A stretch of DNA of 64,000 nucleotides from Candidatus Cloacimonadota bacterium (lineage in GTDB: Bacteria; Muiribacteriota; UBA6191), in assembly GCA_023954715.1 (NCBI GenBank), contig JAGSHD010000002.1, forward strand, positions 1 to 64,000, written 5' to 3'. The notes under the pieces were generated by a model. That model made no database searches. It was not told the origin of the DNA and saw only the letters and a program-made list of their open reading frames with translations. How positions within the stretch are numbered: position 1 is the first letter of the stretch; each line of letters opens with the position of its first letter. Shown one piece after another: positions 17,756 through 26,440 of the stretch. Position numbers and translations under genes: made by a program.

Positions 17756-18853
17756 TTATTCGATTACCACTGGTGTTGTATCATCAGTTAGCTCAAACAA
17801 AGATAGTGCATCTTTATCAAATAGCCTCATACAGCCGTGAGAAGCTTTTGTTCCAATCGACGAAGATACGGGACTACCGTGAATAACAATATTCATTCCA
17901 AACTTAACCCAAAACTTATCTTCTTCTAATTGACTTTGAATTCCCATTAGCCGAGTCGTCATACCAGGGGCAGCTGAATATTTGAGTCTACGCTTTATCT
18001 GTAAAGGAGTTGTCTTATAACTTCGTTTTTCTTTAGGGCTTTCAGGAGTTCGATAATCAGAATCATAAGCCTTGCTCTTACCGTCAGGGTTTCCTCCATA
18101 AGACATGGGGAAAACAAACACAACTTTATCTGTCTCTTTTTCAAGTAAATAGATTAAAAAGTCTTTTTTTACTACTCTCACATAAGTATTGCTAGGATCG
18201 ATTTTTGACTTAAAGTTTTTTTCAAATTTGGCACGATAAATCTCTAAGGCATCTGTAAATTTATAAAACAAAGAAGAATACTTAAAAAAGGACTCCCACC
18301 GTTGAGATCTTTGATAAATACTATCCATATAAGAGTCTGAAGTATTGCCTAATTTTTGCCACTCTTGGTAGCTTTTTTGGTAGTCTGTATCTACTTTTCT
18401 TACATAGGTTAAATAAGGAAGCATAAAGTTTTTTAACTCTGATTTCAGCCCAAAAGAAGTTTGCTCCCACGAATAAGCTGGAGGCTCAATCAAGTAGTAT
18501 GGATCTTTAGAATCTCCCCGTTTCAGACTTAGAGACTTTAAAATTTTATGAGAGCTTCGTTCAGCTATAATGGAGTGAATCTGCTTTCCGGCTCCATCGG
18601 TAAAATTATGATACGTACCTGAAATTTTTAGGCTCACACTTTCACCATCTTCTAGTGTGGCAGACTTTAAATCATCTTTATAGTAGTCTACTTCACCTAG
18701 TACCAATAAGCTAAGGCCTTCTTTGGTTTGTATATAATAATCATCCAGTGCTTTATATAAATCACCTTGAACAACTATTTTATCGCCAGAGTAGATGACC
18801 TCTTGAGACCAACCATTGAGGATAATGGAAAAAAAGAGAAGATATATCTTCAT
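17756..18853 (-). CDS. Exported L,D-transpeptidase (YkuD domain)
   Basis: 365 residues with an N-terminal signal peptide (MKIYLLFFSIILNGWSQ). The C-terminal third is a YkuD domain: YVRVVKKDFLIYLLEKE opens it, and the catalytic histidine and cysteine sit in IVIHGSPVSSSIG and ASHGCMRL. Such enzymes form 3-3 peptidoglycan cross-links or attach lipoproteins to the wall. The middle has helical segments with no named domain. Its ATG shares one base with the stop of the upstream cytochrome gene, so the two are translationally coupled. Confidence 0.88.
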   Translation of the reverse strand: MKIYLLFFSIILNGWSQEVIYSGDKIVVQGDLYKALDDYYIQTKEGLSLLVLGEVDYYKDDLKSATLEDGESVSLKISGTYHNFTDGAGKQIHSIIAERSSHKILKSLSLKRGDSKDPYYLIEPPAYSWEQTSFGLKSELKNFMLPYLTYVRKVDTDYQKSYQEWQKLGNTSDSYMDSIYQRSQRWESFFKYSSLFYKFTDALEIYRAKFEKNFKSKIDPSNTYVRVVKKDFLIYLLEKETDKVVFVFPMSYGGNPDGKSKAYDSDYRTPESPKEKRSYKTTPLQIKRRLKYSAAPGMTTRLMGIQSQLEEDKFWVKFGMNIVIHGSPVSSSIGTKASHGCMRLFDKDALSLFELTDDTTPVVIE

Positions 18854-19848
18854 TAGAATTCAAAATATCTTTCAAACTCAGCTAGTTTTACATCTTCTTT
18901 TAAGTTAGAAGAACTATAAAATGCTCTCGCTCGTAACAAGTAACTCTTTTTCTTTGGCGGACGAAATGTGTAAAAGAAACGTTTTTTAGACTTTGCTTTG
19001 ATACTTGTTCCTTCTCTAGCGCTTAACTTTTCTTCTCTAAAGAAAACTATTTCGTCTTTGTCTAAAACTTTTAACTCTAAATAAACAGAGTTATCGCCAT
19101 AAGTGCCTGTAGGGTAATCATGGCCAGAGCCAATATTTTCTACCTCTAGTGATATCTGGTTTTTAATCAAAGGGCTCATTTTTAAGTTTAACTTTAAAGA
19201 ATCTTTATATTCTATTTCAAATGTATGCTTTGCTGACATTTTTTTACTGTATATGCCTCTACTGTGATTTGAAATATATCGATTGACTGTAGGCATGTGA
19301 CAAGCCTGACATGTTAAACCCTCATCTTGCAAATTAGACTCTTTCCACTCTGTGTATGTCTGTTGGTGACAAGATTGGCAAACTTTTGATGTTAAATATG
19401 ATTTATCCTTTTTTACACCGTGTGGCGCATTCGAGCCAATTGGACCAAGAGTTCGGTTACCTACCACATGACAAGAAGAACATGTTATGCCCTCATGGAG
19501 CTTAAAATCTCTTGCTTTTGGACGAGTTAAGCCTTCTCCAGGCCCACTAGGAGCATGACAACCTATACATTCTGTAAATTTATAGTCATTACTTTCTCTG
19601 ATAAATGCTTCTGAAATCATAGATTGAGAGTGTAATGATTGTTGCCATTCTTCATAAATTTCATTGTGACACTTAGCACAGGACTCCACTCCAGATGTAC
19701 CTTTGTTATAGCGTACATTAACTAATGAAGGTAACAGGTCAATCTTCTTTTTAAAGTTAGGGACAGGTATTTTACCAATTGGAGTTTGTTTTCTTCCGCA
19801 GCCTATTAAAAAAATGGCCAAAAGAACTATAGTATATATCTTATTCAT
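18853..19848 (-). CDS. Pentaheme c-type cytochrome lipoprotein
   Basis: 331 residues. A lipoprotein signal peptide ends in the lipobox LIGC (Cys17), so the protein should be lipid-anchored outside the inner membrane. Five CxxCH haem sites are visible: CAKCH (57-61), CIGCH, CSSCH, CQSCH and CQACH. The order and the His-rich spacing resemble the cytochrome c554-type domain. The last ~130 residues are beta-rich (ENIGSGHDYPTGTYGDNSVYLEL) without haem. It probably carries electrons at the envelope; partner and substrate are unknown. It is coupled with the L,D-transpeptidase by a 1-base overlap. Confidence 0.87.
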   Translation of the reverse strand: MNKIYTIVLLAIFLIGCGRKQTPIGKIPVPNFKKKIDLLPSLVNVRYNKGTSGVESCAKCHNEIYEEWQQSLHSQSMISEAFIRESNDYKFTECIGCHAPSGPGEGLTRPKARDFKLHEGITCSSCHVVGNRTLGPIGSNAPHGVKKDKSYLTSKVCQSCHQQTYTEWKESNLQDEGLTCQACHMPTVNRYISNHSRGIYSKKMSAKHTFEIEYKDSLKLNLKMSPLIKNQISLEVENIGSGHDYPTGTYGDNSVYLELKVLDKDEIVFFREEKLSAREGTSIKAKSKKRFFYTFRPPKKKSYLLRARAFYSSSNLKEDVKLAEFERYFEF

Positions 19849-20006
19849 CTGACAAAAATACCATATAAATTATAACTTTTGTAGATGGAGCCCTAAATTT
19901 TACTCTCATATAGCGTATTTATGGTCTACTATTCAATAAGTCGCTTAAAAATCTCATGCCTACATCACTGTGTAGAGATTGTATATTTTTTATTCAAGAC
20001 TAATTT

Positions 20007-20015
20007 TGCTATAAT
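20007..20015 (+). promoter_or_regulatory. Extended -10 element abutting the PilX-like start codon
   Basis: TGCTATAAT at 20007-20015 is a perfect extended -10. Transcription from it would start near 20022, exactly at an ATG of the following gene, and no ribosome-binding site exists. This suggests a leaderless mRNA. No good -35 is seen, which extended -10 promoters tolerate. Confidence 0.45.
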
Positions 20016-20021
20016 ATGTAC

Positions 20022-20588
20022 ATGGGATTTCGAAAAAAAATAAATAAAAAAGGTAATATTCTGGTCATGACTCTTGCTATTGTGATCACTTTCTCCACCT
20101 TATCAATTGGTATCAATGATTTAATCATATCCCAATCTAAATCTATAGAATATTTAGTGGCCAAAACTCAATTAGAGTATATTACTAACGCTGGTTTAGT
20201 TGATGCTGAAAATAAGTTGTCAGATGATGTTAGTAGAACCCTTGTTTCCACCAAAGAGTTTGCCCAATTTCGAAATCGATTTTGTGTTGCATGGGCTAGT
20301 ACTCCTGATTCTGGTGAGTATGTCTGTAATGTAGCTGCCGAACCTACTCAGCCATGTTGCACTTACACTGATTTTGGACAATGCGACAAACCTAATGTCA
20401 AAGGAGTTTGCGAAAGCCAAAACTACTGGCAAGCCAACTATGGTGCCACCTATAGTTCTTTAACAAAGACAATCGTTACCTCTGCCTCTATGACATTTAT
20501 TGAAGATACTCCCTATGAAGAAAATGGGTATGTTAGGCCATTAATACGGTTTGATCAAAGTAAAGAAATGGTTTTAGCATGGGAATAA
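20022..20588 (+). CDS. PilX-like minor pilus protein
   Basis: About 188 residues. A short basic N-terminus (GFRKKINKKGN) is followed by one hydrophobic helix (ILVMTLAIVITFSTLSIGI) and a globular part with six cysteines clustered at residues ~90-135. This layout fits PilX/PilW-type accessory pilins, in which KKGN precedes the hydrophobic stretch. The start could be 20016 or 20022; I chose the latter because of the -10 element just upstream. It overlaps the next pilin gene by 10 bases, so the two form one unit. Confidence 0.65.
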   Translation: MGFRKKINKKGNILVMTLAIVITFSTLSIGINDLIISQSKSIEYLVAKTQLEYITNAGLVDAENKLSDDVSRTLVSTKEFAQFRNRFCVAWASTPDSGEYVCNVAAEPTQPCCTYTDFGQCDKPNVKGVCESQNYWQANYGATYSSLTKTIVTSASMTFIEDTPYEENGYVRPLIRFDQSKEMVLAWE

Positions 20589-21106
20589 AAAGCCAAAAGG
20601 CCATAACTCTTGTGGAGCTATTGATAGCTATAACCATTATTGCTGTAGGGATTTTTCCTTTATTAACTGCTTTTTCAAATGTGGTTAACTCCACAATACG
20701 ACAAAAAGATCAAATCAGTGCTCTCTCTTTAGCTAAGTTTCAGATGGACTTGTACTTAAACCAATTTCAGTTGATAGATAACTTTGCCGAAAGCTATCCC
20801 AATGAGTTTACTGTTGTTTCTCCTGGTCCTGGAGTGCTTGCTGATGGAGAGCTAAAAGAAGGATTATATAATGAGTCCCTCTTTAGAATTTTAAGCACTT
20901 TTGAAAAAGATACAACACTATCAACAAATACTCAGGTAACTTACCTAATCTCTATGGCGGTTTGGAAAATTCAAAATCCACCAGATGATGAATTTTTTCC
21001 TTTAGAATTGAGTCAAATGACTACCCCTAGCTTTAATCGTGGAGACGAGCCGATTATAGAGTTAAAATCCCTGTACTCACAAAAGAATACTATCCAGGCA
21101 CCCTAA
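20579..21106 (+). CDS. Type IV prepilin-like protein (PilV type)
   Basis: 175 residues with a class III signal: KA^ITLVELLIAITIIAVG, where cleavage by a PilD-type peptidase would leave Ile at +1 and the conserved Glu at +5. The residue before the cut is Ala rather than the usual Gly. The motif GIFPLLTAFSNVVNSTIRQ after the helix is typical of PilV/type II pseudopilin J-I proteins. It overlaps the PilX-like gene by 10 bases. It probably acts as a minor pilin in the pilus whose assembly genes lie on the other strand just beyond. Confidence 0.8.
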   Translation: MGIKSQKAITLVELLIAITIIAVGIFPLLTAFSNVVNSTIRQKDQISALSLAKFQMDLYLNQFQLIDNFAESYPNEFTVVSPGPGVLADGELKEGLYNESLFRILSTFEKDTTLSTNTQVTYLISMAVWKIQNPPDDEFFPLELSQMTTPSFNRGDEPIIELKSLYSQKNTIQAP

Positions 21107-21107
21107 A

Positions 21108-21428
21108 CTACTGAATGGTTAGTTTATTTAATAAACGAGTTAGTTTTAAAATTCGTAGAATATGATCGTTCACATTACTTAACTCTAGGCCAATAGATTG
21201 TTTTTTTAATATTTCAGTATAATTAACAAGTTTCCATAAAGCAGAAGAGTCTATGTAATCTGCATTTTCTAGATTCATGACTACTTTATCTATTGATGGT
21301 GCGAATACTTGTTTAAAATATTCATCCATAACAGGCAACCATAATATATCGATTCCAAAGGCTTCTTGTTTATCGACTAACTTGATGCAGATTTCACTCT
21401 CTGTTTGATTACTTACAATGATTTCCAT
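21108..21428 (-). CDS. STAS-domain protein (anti-sigma-factor antagonist type)
   Basis: A 106-residue single STAS domain. The segment VVMNLENADYIDSSALWKLV carries the conserved DSSxxxxL loop, whose serine is phosphorylated by an anti-sigma kinase and dephosphorylated by a PP2C phosphatase in partner-switching systems. The gene directly upstream in the same direction encodes such a phosphatase (183-base gap), so they probably act together. No kinase of the RsbW type is seen in the window. Confidence 0.82.
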   Translation of the reverse strand: MEIIVSNQTESEICIKLVDKQEAFGIDILWLPVMDEYFKQVFAPSIDKVVMNLENADYIDSSALWKLVNYTEILKKQSIGLELSNVNDHILRILKLTRLLNKLTIQ

Positions 21429-21611
21429 GATATCTCCGAATACTTGCTTAATTTATCATTATAAATAGAAGATTGTGTTCTTTATAAAAACACTTATAAA
21501 AGGGAACTCCCTTTAGATCTTTAATTTATTTAGCAAGTAAATTTACCACAATTTTTTTAATTTCCATAGGCAAAACTTTTCAAGACTCTTGAGCCAAAGA
21601 TTTTCTAATCT

Positions 21612-22760
21612 TTACTTTATATCTAAAGTGAAATATGTAATATCATCAGCCGCTGCTTCCCCTGCACGAAAGCTTTCAATCTGTGTTGAGATTTCTGACA
21701 TTAAACTTGGTTGCTTGGTAGCGATGTTATCAGAGACAATCTGCATAAATGCTTCATACCCTAATCGCCCTTTCGCTCGGTTCATTACATCATATACACC
21801 ATCAGTAAAAAACAAGATACTATCACCCTTACTCACCTGTATCACATGTTTAGAATAATCCGCTATTTTGTCCATATAAAGAGGGTAGCCGCTATCACTT
21901 TCTAGTTCAGTTATTTCTGAGCTCATAGCATTATAATAAATAGGGTTTTCGTGGCCTGCTGATGAATAGACCAAAGTCATGGACTTCCAATCAATAGTAC
22001 AGATAAAAAAAGTGATGAAATTTTCAACAGGTAAGCATCGTATCAGCTTTTCGTTTAACACGGATAATAACTCTGCTGGGTCACTAATATCATAGACATA
22101 TTCTGTAAACAATGATTTTAAAACTGCCATTATAACCGTAGATTTTGCACCATGCCCTGATACATCACCAACAGCAAAAACCGTTCTGTTTTCATCGATG
22201 GGAACAATATCAAAAAAGTCTCCGCCCGAGTCCATACTTGGTTCATAGTGACTAATTACCCTGTATCTATCATTCTCTATATAAGAATCACCAGGAAGTA
22301 ATAGCCGTTGTAGGCGCCCTATATCTTCTGTCTCTTTTTTTATCAATCGATAAGCTGAGTTTAACTTTTTCAAGGTAGCCTGCAAATCATATTGAGCCAT
22401 TTTAAATTGATAAGCTGCTCTCAATCGTACACGTAACTCTAAAGGCTCACATGGCTTAATCAAATAGTCAAACGCTCCTACTTCTAACGCTTGTGTTAAT
22501 TTACTCACATCTTGATGGGCTGTCAGTAAAATCACTGGTATATCTTTAGTATTATTGACTTTTTTTAGTGCAACAATTAGGTCTATGCCAGACATTTCTG
22601 GCATTTTTAAGTCAGATAAGATTACATCTGGTGGAGACTTTATCGCAGCATTGAAAGCATCAACAGCATTTGAAAACTCTTGTTTTTCAAATTCATCTCC
22701 TAAAGTATGCATTAACAAAGTTCGAATCGATCTTTGATCATCAACAATAAATACTCTCAT
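21612..22760 (-). CDS. Response regulator with SpoIIE/RsbU-type PP2C phosphatase
   Basis: 382 residues. Receiver domain at residues 1-120 (D7-D8, phospho-acceptor D50 in SDLKMPEMSG, T in LLTAH, K in LIKP), a helical linker, then a PPM/SpoIIE phosphatase domain with metal-binding motifs SGGDFFDI and GDVSGHGA and the closing DDITYFTL. The design is that of RssB/RsbU-like switches: phosphorylation of the receiver tunes dephosphorylation of a STAS protein. The likely substrate is the adjacent STAS protein. It starts 4 bases after the secretin stop, so it belongs to the pilus transcription unit. Confidence 0.9.
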   Translation of the reverse strand: MRVFIVDDQRSIRTLLMHTLGDEFEKQEFSNAVDAFNAAIKSPPDVILSDLKMPEMSGIDLIVALKKVNNTKDIPVILLTAHQDVSKLTQALEVGAFDYLIKPCEPLELRVRLRAAYQFKMAQYDLQATLKKLNSAYRLIKKETEDIGRLQRLLLPGDSYIENDRYRVISHYEPSMDSGGDFFDIVPIDENRTVFAVGDVSGHGAKSTVIMAVLKSLFTEYVYDISDPAELLSVLNEKLIRCLPVENFITFFICTIDWKSMTLVYSSAGHENPIYYNAMSSEITELESDSGYPLYMDKIADYSKHVIQVSKGDSILFFTDGVYDVMNRAKGRLGYEAFMQIVSDNIATKQPSLMSEISTQIESFRAGEAAADDITYFTLDIK

Positions 22761-22764
22761 AATT

Positions 22765-25700
22765 TTAAAGTTCTTCTAAAAAGTCCATAAACTCTTCTTC
22801 TAGTTTACTTAGAGTCTCCTTACTTTTAGGGACGACTTTTTTAGCTTCCGGTCTCTTTACCTTAATCTTTGTCACGGGCTCACTAACTTTATTGGCATTA
22901 GAAAACATATCATCTAAAAAGCTCTCAAACTCCCCTTCTTCTTTACTCTTCTTAACTGGGTCTATCTTCCTTTTTTCTTTAGGAATTTTTGCAAAGCTAC
23001 TTGTTGGAAGTTCTACTGTTTTTTCTGTTTTCAAAAGATTATCGAAGATTTTTTGAGTCTTTAGATTTGATGATCTAGCTAAAGCTTTTGTCTCATTGAC
23101 CTGTTTGACAGCCTTTTTCGGACTATTTTTTGAGGTATTCTTAGTAAATAAATTTTCAAAGATCTGCTGCGTCCTTGGGTTCGTTGATGTAGCAACTGCC
23201 TTCTTTAATACACGATCAGAAGCCTTTGGTTTCGATGGAATATTTATAAACTTTGCCAACTGACTTTTTTTAACTTGTGCCGCAGGCTTTTTAACAGGCT
23301 GCTCTACATTTTTGTCCACCGTTAAAACTTTATCTAATGTCTTAGCTTGAACCTGTGGGTGCTCCACATTTTCATTGTATACTACCACAGCCAAATCCTT
23401 TTCAAAGAAATCATCTTGCCAATTTTTTCTTGTACTTTTTACAGGAGAAATCTTCTTTATCTCTGAATGATTTCTAGACTTTAAATCACTATGCTTTTCT
23501 TGAATCCTATCCATAGCTAAGTTGACACCATTACTAAGCTTTGGACTTGACATCTCATCATCAAAAATTAGATCCTCATTAATTTCCAAATAACTTAACT
23601 TCTTTTTCTTTCTACGTTTTTTTGGACGCTTACTTTTTTTACTTGATTTTGCTTTTGAAGACTTAGGTTTTTTATCTATAATTTTAGTATCACCTAGGTT
23701 GAATTTACCTACATCTAATAATTTAGCTTTATCAAACCCACCAATATCCAATGGAGATAAAACCTTCATTTCTATTGCATCTTCTACAAGCGGAGCAAAT
23801 ACTTGACGTTTTTTAGGAACTTTTCTAGCAACTGGTTTTTCTACCCTAGCTTGAGTCGCTTGAGATGTTTTTTCATTTTTCTTGCTTTTAACTGATTTTA
23901 CACCTGATTTTTTCTCACTGCTTTTTTCTACCACTTTTTTATCTTCATCAGCCATTAGTCCATCTTTTGGATCTTCGTCCCAAAGGTTGAGTAAATTCGC
24001 TATTTTTTGAGCTCGTTTTCCAACAACTTTATCGCTAGCATCCATTTTCTTTTGAGCTATTTTATTATTCAAATCCTTACTCACACTTTCAGACGCAACT
24101 TTTTGTTTACTCTGAATTACTTTTTCAGAATGAACAATGTCTTTTTCTAAGAGCTCTATTAGATTATCAAAACCTTTTTCTTTTTTCTTTCTTTCAACTT
24201 TTTTAACTTCACTTTTTTTGCTAGCAATACTTTTACGCTCTTTGAGATATTTTATTTTTTTCAAGAAACTTGAAAAATCAACAGGAGATTCCCCGATTTG
24301 CTTAGATTCTACAGGTGTTTCTTTGGCTTTGGCTAAATCAGTACTTTCAGACGCTTGTCTTGCTAATTTTTTAGCTTGTTCAGCTCTAGGACTGTTTAGT
24401 GGTGTACTATCCGAATTTTCTATTTTCAAACCAGATACTCTTCGCTTCTTCTCATCTTCAATGCTTCCCTTTGGAAATAAAGTCAATCTCTCATCACCAT
24501 AATCTGTAGTAAATGTACTTGAGGTTGGGGCATTTCGGACAATGGTTGGAGTAATAAAGATATATAGTTGTGACTTTTCTCCTCCATTATTCTTTCTTTT
24601 AAACAAAGAACCAAAGATTGGTAACTTAGCCAATCCTGGAATCGAATCAGCTGCTTTTCTGTCTGTATCTTTGATCAAACCACCGATCACCAATGTTTTA
24701 CCAGTTGGAATGACTACCTTTGTATCAATAGATCTCTCATCAGTAATAGGAAACTCCGAAGAAGTTTCTGTAGCTTGAGCATTTGCTTGATTGGTATCTA
24801 CTACTTTAGTTATGATAGTTCGAACCTCTTTCAAAACAGTAATTTTTGGATTTACAGCCATTTCTACTTCACGATTTGCGTTGATTCTTGGCGTCACCTT
24901 AAGAGTAACACCGATATCTTCGTTTTGAATTTTTGAACTAATCACTCCTGATTTATTTTCATTGGTTACATAAGGAAACTTTTCTGTTACATCAATGGTA
25001 GCTGTTTCATTATTCAAAACCATGATTCTTGGGTTATTCAAAATTCTCGATTTTGAGTTTGTTTTGATTCCTGTAACTTTAATATTTGTTATCTTACTAG
25101 GGTTCGAGAGTTTAAAGAAGTTTGTTACATCAGATGATAATGATGTAATTAATTGATCGGCATTATCTGGTGAGTCTGCATTCCAGTTGAAAGCCGTATC
25201 TATTCCTAACTTGTCTGTATCTGACTCATTTAAATCAACAAACATTACATCTACAAAAACTTGACCTCTAGGTACATCAATAAAAGCTAATGCTTCTTTC
25301 ATTTTGTTGAAATTTGCTTTTGTCTCAAAAACCAAATAACGATTCGATTTTTCTTCACTAGATGATTTCCCATCCTTTGAAATATACTTTTTAATAATGT
25401 CAGAAACTACAGACTTGTCTACATAATTATAACTTAAATAGTGATAGTAATAGCTACTACTCTCTGGATCCATTTCTTCTAGATAACCTAATTCACTAAG
25501 TACATCATTGATTCTCTTCAGGTTTCTTTTATATTCAATAACAAACACCGTTTTTTTAACAGGATCTTTAATTATTTTTTTACCTTTGCTAGTAGCAATA
25601 TTTTCTATGAGCTTTAAAGCAAAGTCAAAATCAGCATATTGTTTTAATTTGTAGAAGTCTTCATCCAAAAATTGATCTTTGACTTTACTATCTTGCAAAT

Positions 25701-26310
25701 AGATAATCCCATTTTTTTTGATATAAGTTAAACTCGCTTGATCCAACAATACCTGAAATACTGTTTCTAAAGGCAGATCATATAAGGTCGCCTTAATCTT
25801 ATTTCCCTTTCCGATAGCTTTTGAAACAATATTTAAACGATATTCAGAAGCTAGCTGATCCATGATAACTCTTATTTCTAAATCAGCAGCAGAGAGATTG
25901 ATTTTTTGCTTTCCTCTAGCCCCAAATACAGAGTCTGCCAATATAGGTCCCGTTCCTTGGGCACTTAGCAAATCAATTTCCTCCGTCCAAGGAGTATTTT
26001 TTGGAGCCAGTCTCTTCGTAGCATCTTTGGCATCCCTACGCTTACTCTCTTCTGTTACAGCACTAGTTTGTAGTTTCGTTAGTGACTTTTCATTTGATAT
26101 GGTTTTTACTGTACTCTTCTTAGTGCTTGGCTTTTTTTTCTTTGCACTTGTACTAGGCTTCTTTTTTGGATTATTTGTTTTTTTTGTGGGTCGTTTTTTA
26201 CGTGGAATCTTTTTAGTTGTAGTTGGTTCAGCCCATGTATACTGGGAAAAGCTACCCATAAACATAAAAATTATTAAACACCAAGCAATAGCTCTATTTA
26301 GTCCTAGCAT
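22765..26310 (-). CDS. pilQ: Type IV pilus/type II secretin with very long lysine-rich C-terminal tail
   Basis: 1181 residues from the ATG at 26310, chosen because GGAG lies just upstream and a signal peptide follows (MLGLNRAIAWCLIIFMFMG); the longer frame would need TTG. After the signal comes a Lys/Pro-rich stretch, then N-domains (IRVIMDQLASEYRLNIV) and the secretin core ending near residue 595, with the signature VIGGLIKDTDR...IPGLAKLPIFGSLF and LYIFITPTIV. About 580 residues follow that are mostly Lys/Ser/Glu and probably disordered, broken by short hydrophobic motifs such as TQQIFENLF, TQKIFDNLL, FESFLDDMF and FMDFLEEL. Normal secretins end shortly after the core. It lies last in pilM-N-O-secretin order. 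Confidence 0.88.
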   Translation of the reverse strand: MLGLNRAIAWCLIIFMFMGSFSQYTWAEPTTTKKIPRKKRPTKKTNNPKKKPSTSAKKKKPSTKKSTVKTISNEKSLTKLQTSAVTEESKRRDAKDATKRLAPKNTPWTEEIDLLSAQGTGPILADSVFGARGKQKINLSAADLEIRVIMDQLASEYRLNIVSKAIGKGNKIKATLYDLPLETVFQVLLDQASLTYIKKNGIIYLQDSKVKDQFLDEDFYKLKQYADFDFALKLIENIATSKGKKIIKDPVKKTVFVIEYKRNLKRINDVLSELGYLEEMDPESSSYYYHYLSYNYVDKSVVSDIIKKYISKDGKSSSEEKSNRYLVFETKANFNKMKEALAFIDVPRGQVFVDVMFVDLNESDTDKLGIDTAFNWNADSPDNADQLITSLSSDVTNFFKLSNPSKITNIKVTGIKTNSKSRILNNPRIMVLNNETATIDVTEKFPYVTNENKSGVISSKIQNEDIGVTLKVTPRINANREVEMAVNPKITVLKEVRTIITKVVDTNQANAQATETSSEFPITDERSIDTKVVIPTGKTLVIGGLIKDTDRKAADSIPGLAKLPIFGSLFKRKNNGGEKSQLYIFITPTIVRNAPTSSTFTTDYGDERLTLFPKGSIEDEKKRRVSGLKIENSDSTPLNSPRAEQAKKLARQASESTDLAKAKETPVESKQIGESPVDFSSFLKKIKYLKERKSIASKKSEVKKVERKKKEKGFDNLIELLEKDIVHSEKVIQSKQKVASESVSKDLNNKIAQKKMDASDKVVGKRAQKIANLLNLWDEDPKDGLMADEDKKVVEKSSEKKSGVKSVKSKKNEKTSQATQARVEKPVARKVPKKRQVFAPLVEDAIEMKVLSPLDIGGFDKAKLLDVGKFNLGDTKIIDKKPKSSKAKSSKKSKRPKKRRKKKKLSYLEINEDLIFDDEMSSPKLSNGVNLAMDRIQEKHSDLKSRNHSEIKKISPVKSTRKNWQDDFFEKDLAVVVYNENVEHPQVQAKTLDKVLTVDKNVEQPVKKPAAQVKKSQLAKFINIPSKPKASDRVLKKAVATSTNPRTQQIFENLFTKNTSKNSPKKAVKQVNETKALARSSNLKTQKIFDNLLKTEKTVELPTSSFAKIPKEKRKIDPVKKSKEEGEFESFLDDMFSNANKVSEPVTKIKVKRPEAKKVVPKSKETLSKLEEEFMDFLEEL

Positions 26311-26440
26311 AGGATCTCCATTAGATTGAAAAGGGAAAATTACAGTTTCTCCCTGTTCCAATAGTCGGACAAAAAGCCTAAGATTTTAATAGATTTTGTA
26401 TGATTTTAGTGGATACGGCTTTGCTAAGATAGATTGTGAT

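Noticed and set aside
25862..26329. Plus-strand ORF of 155 codons antisense to the secretin start
   Set aside because: The Phe/Leu-rich product is the shadow of the Lys-rich secretin sequence on the opposite strand.
26311..26361. Longer secretin start at TTG 26361
   Set aside because: The ATG at 26310 has a GGAG site and is followed at once by a signal peptide, which the longer form would bury.
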